A DNA stretch of 50,785 bases from an uncultured Eubacteriales bacterium (GTDB lineage: Bacteria > Bacillota > Clostridia > Oscillospirales > Oscillospiraceae). The stretch spans positions 1-50,785 of the forward strand of contig ONVI01000049.1 of the NCBI GenBank assembly GCA_900321275.1, in the 5' to 3' direction. The notes under the pieces were generated by a model, which was given only the letters and a program-made list of their open reading frames with translations, ran no database searches and had not been told where the DNA came from. This document shows, piece by piece, positions 40,436-46,979 of this stretch. Every line of letters begins with the position of its first letter. Within the stretch, counting starts at the first letter, position 1. The position numbers and the translations under genes are program-made.

Positions 40436-40464
40436 TTGAAACCTTGCAAAAATTGCTGTATACT
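40436..40464 (+). promoter_or_regulatory. Promoter of the AraC-type gene, upstream of a family 2 element
   Basis: TTGAAA, 17 bp, TATACT. The transcript would run through a CCTCCCTC repeat fragment and the whole family 2 element before the start codon at 40658. Confidence 0.55.
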
Positions 40465-40483
40465 CATTTTCGATGCTGCCTGG

Positions 40484-40502
40484 CCTCCCTCAGAGAGGGA
40501 GG
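40484..40502. repeat. Fragment of the CTCCCTC...GAGGGAG repeat
   Basis: CCTCCCTCAGAGAGGGAGG, a small palindrome also present in the larger repeat at 50524-50672. It directly abuts the left end of the family 2 element. Confidence 0.6.
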
Positions 40503-40637
40503 TTAAGGCAATACCGCATAATTCGACAAGAGCAGATCCTGAGAAAATTTGGGTTCTGATAAAGGCACTTTTTCGCAGATGTACTTTGTGTACCTCAAGA
40601 AAAAGTGACGAAATCGGATTGTGCGGTGTTGCCTTAA
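40503..40637 (+). mobile_element. Inverted-repeat element, family 2 (full copy)
   Basis: 135 bp. Left end TTAAGGCAATACCGCATAAT; right end, on the other strand, TTAAGGCAACACCGCACAAT. The central hairpin is identical to the copy at 17443-17572. It has 4-5 extra bases near the right end (GGATT). It lies 20 bp before the AraC-type start codon, in the 5' leader. Confidence 0.8.
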
Positions 40638-40657
40638 AGAAACCCGGGAGGTTCCCC

Positions 40658-41500
40658 ATGCCCACCAATAAAAACATCAACCGCGCGGGGTATCTGCGCG
40701 AGAGCTTTCATTATTTCCACCTTCGTGACACAGCCGGGCAAGAGCTTGACTTCCACTTCCACGAGTTCGATAAACTGGTGATTCTCCTGTCCGGAAGCGT
40801 GGACTATCTCGTGGAGGAACAGCGCTACGCCCTGCCGCCCTGGTCGGTACTGCTGGTCCGGCACCATGCCATTCATAAAGCCATCATTGACCGCAGTCTC
40901 CCCTACGAGCGCATCATCCTCTATCTCGACCGGCGGTATTTTGAGCGCGCCTTCCCCGGCGCGGGACTCATGGACTGCTTCGACCAGGCCGATCGGCGGC
41001 GGCGTCATCTGCTGACCGCCGCGGAGGATCAGCTTTCGGAGCTGCGCGCCGCCATAGCCGCCTACGAGCGGGCAGCAAGCGATACCCGCGTCGGCGCGCA
41101 GACCATGCGCGAGACGCTGATCATCCAGCTTTTGATCCATGTAAACCGCCTGCACGAGGCTGCGCCGGAGCGTCTGGATCAGCGGGGCGATCCCAAGGTA
41201 CGGCAGGTGCTGAGCTATATCAATGAGCACTTCCGGGAATCGATGAGCGTGGAGGCGCTGGCGGAGCGTTTTTATATGAGCCCCTACCATTTTATGCGGC
41301 TTTTCAAGGCGCAGACCGGCAGCACCGTCCATGCCTATATCCGGCAGAAGCGCCTGATGAACGCCGCCCGTCTCATCCGTGAGGGCACGTCCGCCGCCAA
41401 GGCCGCCGCCGACAGCGGTTTTGGGGATTACTCCGCCTTCCACCGCGCCTTCAAGGAGAGCTTCGGCGTCAGCCCCGGCAGGATGATGGAGAAGAAGTGA
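40658..41500 (+). CDS. AraC-family transcription regulator with cupin sensor domain
   Basis: 280 residues. The N-terminal cupin (about 25-105: ELDFHFHEFDKLVILLSGSVDYLVEEQRYALPPWSVLLVRHHAIHK) would bind a small ligand. The C-terminal two-HTH AraC domain is at about 180-280: INEHFRESMSVEALAERFYMSPYHFMRLFKAQTG and the conserved GFGDYSAFHRAFKESFGVSPGRM. The start at 40658 has GGGAGG 7 bp ahead. It probably regulates the divergent symporter. Its stop directly abuts the stop of the convergent phosphatase gene. Confidence 0.9.
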   Translation: MPTNKNINRAGYLRESFHYFHLRDTAGQELDFHFHEFDKLVILLSGSVDYLVEEQRYALPPWSVLLVRHHAIHKAIIDRSLPYERIILYLDRRYFERAFPGAGLMDCFDQADRRRRHLLTAAEDQLSELRAAIAAYERAASDTRVGAQTMRETLIIQLLIHVNRLHEAAPERLDQRGDPKVRQVLSYINEHFRESMSVEALAERFYMSPYHFMRLFKAQTGSTVHAYIRQKRLMNAARLIREGTSAAKAAADSGFGDYSAFHRAFKESFGVSPGRMMEKK

Positions 41501-42280
41501 TTATTCCCCCGCAAGCCTGAGGAAATCCGCAACGGCCTGCTTCCCGCCCGCGACCACCGACGGCCGCGAGGGGTCGAGGGGCATGGGCGCGCCGGCCAGC
41601 GTGCAGCAGACGCCGCCGGCCTCCTCCACGATCAGCTTTCCCGCAGCGTAATCCCACAGCGAGAGGCCGAGTTCAAAGTACACCCCGGCCCTTCCCGCCG
41701 CGACGGAGCAGAGATCCAGCGCCGCCGCGCCCTCGCGCCGCACGTCAAGCCCGGCAAGATATGCTTTCTTCATCAGCGCAAAGGTTCTGTCGGCGAGCCC
41801 CTGATCATAGGGCGCGGTGCCGCAGCAGACCAGATTCCGGGACAGCGGCTCCGTTGCGGCGTGGATGGGCCGCCCGTTGAGGAACGCGCCGCCGTCTTTC
41901 ACGGCGGTGAAGAGCTCATCGACATAGGGGTTATAGATCGCCGCCGCGCGCAGCCCGCCGTTTCGCATGCAGGCAATCGAGACGCAGCTGTGATGGAAGC
42001 CGCGCACGAAATTCATGGTGCCGTCGATGGGGTCAATGATGAAGACCGTTTCGGCGTGCAGATCGTCGTGCCGGTCGTTTTCCTCGCAGAAGAAGCGGGC
42101 CTCGGGCAGAACCGCGGAGAGGCGCTCGATCAGCAGCGCCTGTACCCGGCGGTCATATTCGGTGACCACATCGCGCCGGTCGGTTTTGCACTCGGCCAGG
42201 ATATCGTGGGCCTCCAGCATCAGGGTGCCCGCCTCCCGTTCGGAAGCGCAGAGCAAGTCCAGTATTTCAAGATCGGTCAT
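41501..42280 (-). CDS. Inositol-monophosphatase-family phosphatase
   Basis: 259 residues; Mg-dependent, Li-sensitive phosphatase fold. Metal ligands: EEN (66-68), motif A IDPIDGTMNF (82-91) and motif B LSLWDYAAGKLIVEEAGG (207-224). Members hydrolyse inositol phosphates, fructose-1,6-bisphosphate, NADP or PAP; the exact substrate cannot be read from the sequence. GGAGGATAAAAC precedes the ATG. The gene ends with no gap against the AraC-type gene on the other strand. Confidence 0.9.
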   Translation of the reverse strand: MTDLEILDLLCASEREAGTLMLEAHDILAECKTDRRDVVTEYDRRVQALLIERLSAVLPEARFFCEENDRHDDLHAETVFIIDPIDGTMNFVRGFHHSCVSIACMRNGGLRAAAIYNPYVDELFTAVKDGGAFLNGRPIHAATEPLSRNLVCCGTAPYDQGLADRTFALMKKAYLAGLDVRREGAAALDLCSVAAGRAGVYFELGLSLWDYAAGKLIVEEAGGVCCTLAGAPMPLDPSRPSVVAGGKQAVADFLRLAGE

Positions 42281-42419
42281 GTTTTATCCTCCGGAATACG
42301 ATTATTTTGCGCCGGTATTATACCCGATTTGCGCGGCGATGTACAGAGGGGAAGCGCTCTGCTCGCCCGCCTCTTTTTTTCTCTTCGACAATTTTTCTAA
42401 AAAACGGGAAATCAATTGC

Positions 42420-42448
42420 TTGACATAATCCCAAGAAAACGGTAAAAT
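42420..42448 (+). promoter_or_regulatory. rny promoter
   Basis: Perfect TTGACA, 17 bp, TAAAAT. The ~150-nt leader contains a strong stem GACGGGT/ACCCGTC (42509-42532) and a GGGAGC/GCTCCC pairing near 42466-42486. The region 42281-42419 shows nothing else. Confidence 0.75.
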
Positions 42449-42605
42449 ACATTAGTTAATATTGTGGGGGAGCATGGGGAGCTCCCGATGATATTACTTC
42501 TCAACTCCGACGGGTTCGCTTGATGACCCGTCTTGCTCTTGATAGATACAAGTTATCTGTTGAACTGCCGTATTATTTAAATGATTGGAGGTGTATACCC
42601 TATCC

Positions 42606-44147
42606 ATGCAAGTGGTTTTAACAATTGTTATATCCATCGTTCTGGGCGTCATCGGCTTCGTGGCCGGTGTCACGTACCGCAAAAAGGTTGCGGAGCGTGA
42701 GATCACGAGCGCGGAGGAAGAGGCCCGGCGTATAGTCAATGAAGCCATAAAAAGCGCCGAAAGCAAGAAGAGAGAAGCTCTTGTCGAGGCGAAGGAAGAG
42801 ATACACAGGAACCGCTCCGAGTATGAGCGGGAAGTGAAGGAACGCAGAGCGGAGCTGTCCAAGCAGGAACGCCGCCTTCAGCAGAAGGAGGAGAACCTGG
42901 ACAAGAAGCTCGACGCGGCTGAAAAGAAGAACGAAATCCTTGCCGATAAGATTGCCGACGCCGAAGCCCAGCAGCAGGAGATCGCCATGATCAAGAAGGG
43001 CCAGCTCGAGATGCTGGAAAAGATCTCCGGCTTCACGGTGGAAGAGGCGAAGGCCTATCTGATCGCCAACATCCGCGACGACGTTACCCACGAGATGGCC
43101 ATGAAGGTCAAAGAGGTCGAGACCCAGTACAAGGAAGAGGCGGACGAGCGCGCGAGAGAGATCATCGCCACCGCCATCCAGCGCTGCGCCGCCGACCATG
43201 CAAGCGAAATCACCGTCTCTGTCGTACCCCTCCCCAACGACGAGATGAAGGGACGCATCATCGGCCGCGAAGGCCGCAACATCCGCAGCATCGAAACCCT
43301 GACAGGCTGCGATCTGATTATCGACGACACCCCCGAGGCCATCACGGTCTCCAGCTTTGATCCCGTCCGGCGCGAGGTTGCGAGACTCGCCCTTGAGAAA
43401 CTCATTCAGGACGGCCGCATCCACCCCGCGAGAATCGAAGAGATGGTCGCCAAGGCCCAGAAGGAGGTCAATGCCACCATCAAAGCCGAGGGCGAGCGTG
43501 CCGTGTTCGAGACCAACATCCACGGCCTGCACCCCGAGATCATCAAACTGCTCGGCCGCATGAAGTACCGCACCAGCTACGGCCAGAACGTGCTCAACCA
43601 CTCCATAGAGGTCTCCCATGTGGCGGGCCTGATGGCGGCGGAGCTGGGCGCGGACGTGAACATCGCCAAGCGCGCAGGTCTGCTGCATGACCTCGGTAAA
43701 TCCATTGACCATGAGGTTGAGGGCAGCCACGTCACCATCGGTGTCGACATCGCCAGAAAGTACAAGGAATCCGAGGCTGTCATCCACTGCATCGAGGCCC
43801 ACCACAACGATGTGGAGCCCCACACCATCGAGGCCTGCCTTGTCCAGGCGGCGGACGCGATCTCGGCCGCCCGTCCCGGCGCGCGCCGCGAGAATATCGA
43901 AAACTACGTCAAGCGTCTGGAAAAGCTGGAGGAGGTCTCCAAGAGCTTCCCCGGCATTGCGAGCTCCTATGCTATCCAGGCCGGACGTGAGATCCGCATC
44001 ATGGTCAAGCCCGAGGAGGTCAGCGAGGATCAGATGGTTCTGCTGGCCCGCGACATCGCCAAGAAGATCGAAGAGGAGCTGACTTACCCCGGTCAGATCA
44101 AGGTTCATCTCCTGCGCGAGACCAAGGCTGTCGATTACGCGAAGTAA
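42606..44147 (+). CDS. rny: Ribonuclease Y
   Basis: 513 residues; membrane-bound endoribonuclease that starts bulk mRNA decay in Firmicutes. N-terminal transmembrane helix 3-24, a long coiled coil (about 28-190, rich in E/K/R), a KH RNA-binding domain with [10 protein letters not shown] (216-225), and an HD metal-dependent nuclease domain with [12 protein letters not shown] (HD at 361-362) and HHND. Full family length. The ATG at 42606 is preferred, although GGAGG lies 14 bp upstream, a long spacing; a TTG inside that site cannot be used. Own promoter and terminator. Confidence 0.95.
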   Translation: MQVVLTIVISIVLGVIGFVAGVTYRKKVAEREITSAEEEARRIVNEAIKSAESKKREALVEAKEEIHRNRSEYEREVKERRAELSKQERRLQQKEENLDKKLDAAEKKNEILADKIADAEAQQQEIAMIKKGQLEMLEKISGFTVEEAKAYLIANIRDDVTHEMAMKVKEVETQYKEEADERAREIIATAIQRCAADHASEITVSVVPLPNDEMKGRIIGREGRNIRSIETLTGCDLIIDDTPEAITVSSFDPVRREVARLALEKLIQDGRIHPARIEEMVAKAQKEVNATIKAEGERAVFETNIHGLHPEIIKLLGRMKYRTSYGQNVLNHSIEVSHVAGLMAAELGADVNIAKRAGLLHDLGKSIDHEVEGSHVTIGVDIARKYKESEAVIHCIEAHHNDVEPHTIEACLVQAADAISAARPGARRENIENYVKRLEKLEEVSKSFPGIASSYAIQAGREIRIMVKPEEVSEDQMVLLARDIAKKIEEELTYPGQIKVHLLRETKAVDYAK

Positions 44148-44160
44148 ATATGCTTAAAAT

Positions 44161-44203
44161 ATTGCTCCCCAAAAAATTCTTGTTTTTTGGGGAGCAATTT
44201 TGC
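44161..44203 (+). terminator. rny terminator
   Basis: ATTGCTCCCCAAAAA / TTTTTTGGGGAGCAAT, 15-bp stem, followed by TTTTG. Confidence 0.85.
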
Positions 44204-44308
44204 CATGTTTCGCGGTTGCCCCGCTTAGGGGCGAGCGAAACGGCAATTCAATCGTTATTGATGTGCCAGAGAAACTCTATGTCCTGGTTCAAGATAAATT
44301 GGCACATC
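44200..44308. other. Two further long hairpins between rny and the next gene
   Basis: Stem 1: TTGCC-AT-GTTTCGC / GCGAAAC-GGCAA, enclosing GCCCC/GGGGC (44200-44246). Stem 2: GATGTGCCA / TGGCACATC with a 31-nt loop (44260-44308). They are flanked on both sides by terminators, so they may be an independent small RNA or repeat remnants. Confidence 0.5.
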
Positions 44309-44350
44309 AAAAAATCCCGATGCGCATTTTGAACTGCACCGGGATTTTTT
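44309..44350 (-). terminator. Terminator of the small membrane-protein gene
   Basis: AAAAAATCCCG / CGGGATTTTTT around a 20-nt loop, with A/T runs on both sides; directly after the stop codon at 44352. Confidence 0.75.
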
Positions 44351-44351
44351 G

Positions 44352-44762
44352 TTATCCGAACAGGCGGAAATTGGAAAGCCCCTCGAGGACGGAGTTGAAG
44401 CCCTGGATTGAACGGGTCAGAGCGTCCAGATCGATGGCGTTGAGCGTATTGAGCAGCTTGTTCAGGGTCTCCGTGCTCTCATCGCTGAAGGTTTTCAGAT
44501 TCTCGCCGAGGCCGTCCAGCGTGTCGAGTGAGGCGTTGAGGCGCTGAATCGTCTGCTGCAGCTCACCCAGTGTGGTATGCGCCTGATTCAGCGTGCCCGT
44601 GAGCTTCGGCACGATCACAATAAGGCTCACCAGCAGCGCCACGGCCAGGACAATGCCCACGGCCGCGGCAATTCTGCCGATACGCGCGTTTTGGCGCTGA
44701 AGCGCGGCAATCTCCCGGAGGAGCGCCGCGGTGTCCTTGTTTTCAAGTTGATTGTTGTCCAT
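44352..44762 (-). CDS. Small single-pass membrane protein with coiled coil
   Basis: 136 residues. A short cytoplasmic coiled coil (AALLREIAALQRQNARI), one transmembrane helix (about 29-50: AAAVGIVLAVALLVSLIVIV), then an extracytoplasmic heptad-rich segment (LNQAHTTLGELQQTIQRLNASLDTLDGLGENLKTFSDESTETLNKLLNTLNAID). It resembles methyl-accepting or septum-type coiled coils, but no functional domain is present, and I do not recognise the family. The ATG at 44762 follows CGGAGG. Monocistronic. Confidence 0.8.
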   Translation of the reverse strand: MDNNQLENKDTAALLREIAALQRQNARIGRIAAAVGIVLAVALLVSLIVIVPKLTGTLNQAHTTLGELQQTIQRLNASLDTLDGLGENLKTFSDESTETLNKLLNTLNAIDLDALTRSIQGFNSVLEGLSNFRLFG

Positions 44763-44802
44763 ACTTGCCTCCGTTTTGTATTTTATGCTGTAATCGGGCA
44801 GT

Positions 44803-44831
44803 ATTATACCAGACCCGTCCGGACTTGTCAC
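44803..44831 (-). promoter_or_regulatory. Promoter of the coiled-coil membrane protein gene
   Basis: On the minus strand: GTGACA, 17 bp, TATAAT, 40 bp before the start codon. Confidence 0.7.
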
Positions 44832-44888
44832 CCTGTTTTCACGTGAATCCGCCGTTATTCCATGCGCGCCGCGCAGCCTTGCTTCCCG

Positions 44889-44917
44889 TTGCAATTTCAG
44901 GGCGGACGCGGTATAGT
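44889..44917 (+). promoter_or_regulatory. Promoter of the acyltransferase-like membrane protein gene
   Basis: TTGCAA, 17 bp, TATAGT, 30 bp before the start codon. Confidence 0.65.
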
Positions 44918-44947
44918 AGCTGTGAGATAACACGGAGGAGGACGGAC

Positions 44948-45691
44948 ATGGCCGAGGACAGACGCTATCACCTGATCGACGCGCTGCGGGGACTTGCGCT
45001 GCTGAACATGGCGGCATATCATTTTCTGTTTGACGTGAATGTCATCTTCGGGAAGGAGCCGTCCTGGTATCTCCGCCCCGACGCCCGGATATGGCAGCAG
45101 GTGATCTGCTGGACGTTTATCCTGATTGCGGGCTTCTCCTTTCACCTGGGGCGGCGGCACAATCTGCGCCGGGGGCTTTTCCTCAACGCCTGCGGTCTGC
45201 TGATCACCGCCGTCACGCTGATCGCCGTCCCCTCGGAGGCTATCTGGTTCGGCATTCTGAACTTCATGGGCTGCGCTATCCTGCTGACGATCCCGCTGGA
45301 GAGCGTTCTGCAGAGGCTGCGCCCGGAGGCGGGGCTGGTCGTGAGCTTTTCGCTGTTCCTGCTGCTGCGCAATGTGCCCGGCGGCACGATCGGAATCGGG
45401 CCATGGGTGTGGAAGCTTCCCGCGGCACTCTATCGCTTTCGCGTCCTCGCGCCGCTGGGTTTTCCCGATCCGCTCTTTCGCTCCGGCGATTATTTCCCCT
45501 TGCTGCCCTGGTATTTTCTCTTCCTCTGCGGCTGGTTTCTGGGAAAGCTGTTTCAGAAAAGCCCGCGCTGCCGGGAAATCGCGCGGGTAAAAATCCCGAT
45601 CCTCTCCGCCATCGGGAGGAAAACCATCTGGATCTACATGCTGCACCAGCCGATCCTGATGGGGCTGTGCATGCTGATCATTGGGAGATAA
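44948..45691 (+). CDS. Heparan-alpha-glucosaminide N-acetyltransferase-like (DUF1624) membrane protein
   Basis: 247 residues with about seven hydrophobic helices. The N-terminal signature RYHLIDALRGLALLNMAAYHFLFD matches the DUF1624/HGSNAT group of membrane acyltransferases, in which the conserved His (about 24) takes part in transmembrane acetyl transfer. Later segments: ILIAGFSFHLGRRH, FGILNFMGCAIL, LPWYFLFLCGWFLGKL and a C-terminal IGRKTIWIYMLHQPILMGL typical of acyltransferases. Role in envelope sugar acetylation is inferred. Start chosen for GGAGGAGGAC 5-8 bp upstream. Confidence 0.85.
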   Translation: MAEDRRYHLIDALRGLALLNMAAYHFLFDVNVIFGKEPSWYLRPDARIWQQVICWTFILIAGFSFHLGRRHNLRRGLFLNACGLLITAVTLIAVPSEAIWFGILNFMGCAILLTIPLESVLQRLRPEAGLVVSFSLFLLLRNVPGGTIGIGPWVWKLPAALYRFRVLAPLGFPDPLFRSGDYFPLLPWYFLFLCGWFLGKLFQKSPRCREIARVKIPILSAIGRKTIWIYMLHQPILMGLCMLIIGR

Positions 45692-45698
45692 AAAGAGC

Positions 45699-45775
45699 GT
45701 GTCATCCTGAGTGAAACAAAGGATCCCGTATGGGCTGCGTACCCGGTGGATTCTTCGCTTCGCTCAGAATGACAC
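45699..45775. repeat. Interspersed palindrome, TCATCCTGA-GTG type, acting as terminator
   Basis: GCGTGTCATCCTGAGTGAAA ... TTCGCTCAGAATGACACGC flanked by AAAAAG and CTTTTTG. The outer stem AAAAAGAGCGTGTCAT/ATGACACGCTTTTT would work as a terminator for the convergent genes on either side. Confidence 0.7.
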
Positions 45776-45786
45776 GCTTTTTGTTT

Positions 45787-46965
45787 TCAGAAATAAAACC
45801 AGTCATACCCCGCGTGTCCGGGGCGGCTGAGGCAGTAGACGCCGACGATCAGATGGCCCAGCAGCAGCACGACACCGACGAGCGCGCGCGCAAGGTCCGG
45901 GCGGCGTTTGAAGTCCGTCCGCTCCAGCAGACGCCAGAGCAGGGCGATCGCAATGCCGAAGACCACGGGATAGAGCGCGAGACTGCCCCACTCGAAGTTG
46001 CCGTCGTTGGCGCGAAAGCCGGTCTCCGTGAGCGTGAGCGCCTCCAGAATCGCAGTGCCGAGAACGCCCCAGACGATGCGCAGATGCCCGCGCTGTGAGC
46101 TCTCCTCCACGCCCTGTGTGAAATGGCTCCAGAGCGGCAGGAGCAGAGAACGCAGATACATGGCCAGCAGGCTCCCCAGCAGCGGCAGCGTGAGCGCGCG
46201 CAGCGCCATCCCCGACTGTGTACCCGCAAAATCCTCGGCATAGAGCACCGACGAACTCCACCAGAGCGCGGCAAGCGACGGCACAACCGCCAGGCCGATC
46301 AGGAACTCATTCCTGAACCCCCGGCACCGGGTACGGACAAAGTCCCAGACCAGCATCACAAAGACCGCCGGGGCAAAGGCGCCGAGGAAGCTGGGCTTAA
46401 ACAGCGTCGACAGCAGCAGCCAGAGGCAGAGCCCCAGCCAGTCGCGCGGCGGAAGCTTCTCTTCCCGCGCGTCCCAGAGGCGGAAGAAGCACAGCAGCAC
46501 CAGCGGGATCGGGGTGCGGCTGAAAAGCAGGGTCATGTTGTGGTAGAGATTGCCGTTGTAGACGCCGAGATACATCTGCGTCTGACCCGGAAAAATCCAG
46601 GGTCCGCAGAGATGGGCCAGCAGCGCAGCCAGCAAGACAAAGCTCTTTTCCGACGCCGGGAACATGCGCCGCAGCAGAAGCCAGACCGTGAACACGCCGA
46701 GAAGCTGGTTTGCCGTCAGCACCAGGGACAGGGCCGTCTGTCCGCGGCTCTCCCCCAGAAGCCCCCAGAGTCCGCGCACGATCAGGGACGCGAGGCTGTA
46801 ATCGTTGCGTCCCAGGGCCAGGCGGATATGGGCCGGCATGTCGGAGAGAATATAGTCGGCACACATCAGGTAGAAGATCCGCTGCCAGCGGTAACAGAGC
46901 GCAAGCGTCAGCACCCCGCAGAACACCAGACAGAGGCGGGACAGCTTTTCGCGTTGATTGGGCAT
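45787..46965 (-). CDS. Polytopic membrane protein of unknown function
   Basis: 392 residues with about nine to ten transmembrane helices (e.g. LVFCGVLTLALCY, LLAALLAHLCGPWIF, LCLWLLLSTLF, AFAPAVFVMLVW, LIGLAVVPSLAALWW, ALVGVVLLLGHLIVGVYCL). The first extracytoplasmic loop has DMPAHIRLALGRNDYSLASL, a D-x(3)-H pattern reminiscent of GT-C-type membrane proteins, but no sure family. It follows the CotH gene by 14 bp, and its ribosome binding site AAAGGAG is in that gap, so the two form an operon. Confidence 0.75.
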   Translation of the reverse strand: MPNQREKLSRLCLVFCGVLTLALCYRWQRIFYLMCADYILSDMPAHIRLALGRNDYSLASLIVRGLWGLLGESRGQTALSLVLTANQLLGVFTVWLLLRRMFPASEKSFVLLAALLAHLCGPWIFPGQTQMYLGVYNGNLYHNMTLLFSRTPIPLVLLCFFRLWDAREEKLPPRDWLGLCLWLLLSTLFKPSFLGAFAPAVFVMLVWDFVRTRCRGFRNEFLIGLAVVPSLAALWWSSSVLYAEDFAGTQSGMALRALTLPLLGSLLAMYLRSLLLPLWSHFTQGVEESSQRGHLRIVWGVLGTAILEALTLTETGFRANDGNFEWGSLALYPVVFGIAIALLWRLLERTDFKRRPDLARALVGVVLLLGHLIVGVYCLSRPGHAGYDWFYF

Positions 46966-46979
46966 GGAAAGCTCCTTTC

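Noticed and set aside
40503-40657. AraC-type protein extended upstream through the family 2 element
   Set aside because: The frame is open by chance through the repeat; the ATG at 40658 has GGGAGG and fits the family N-terminus.
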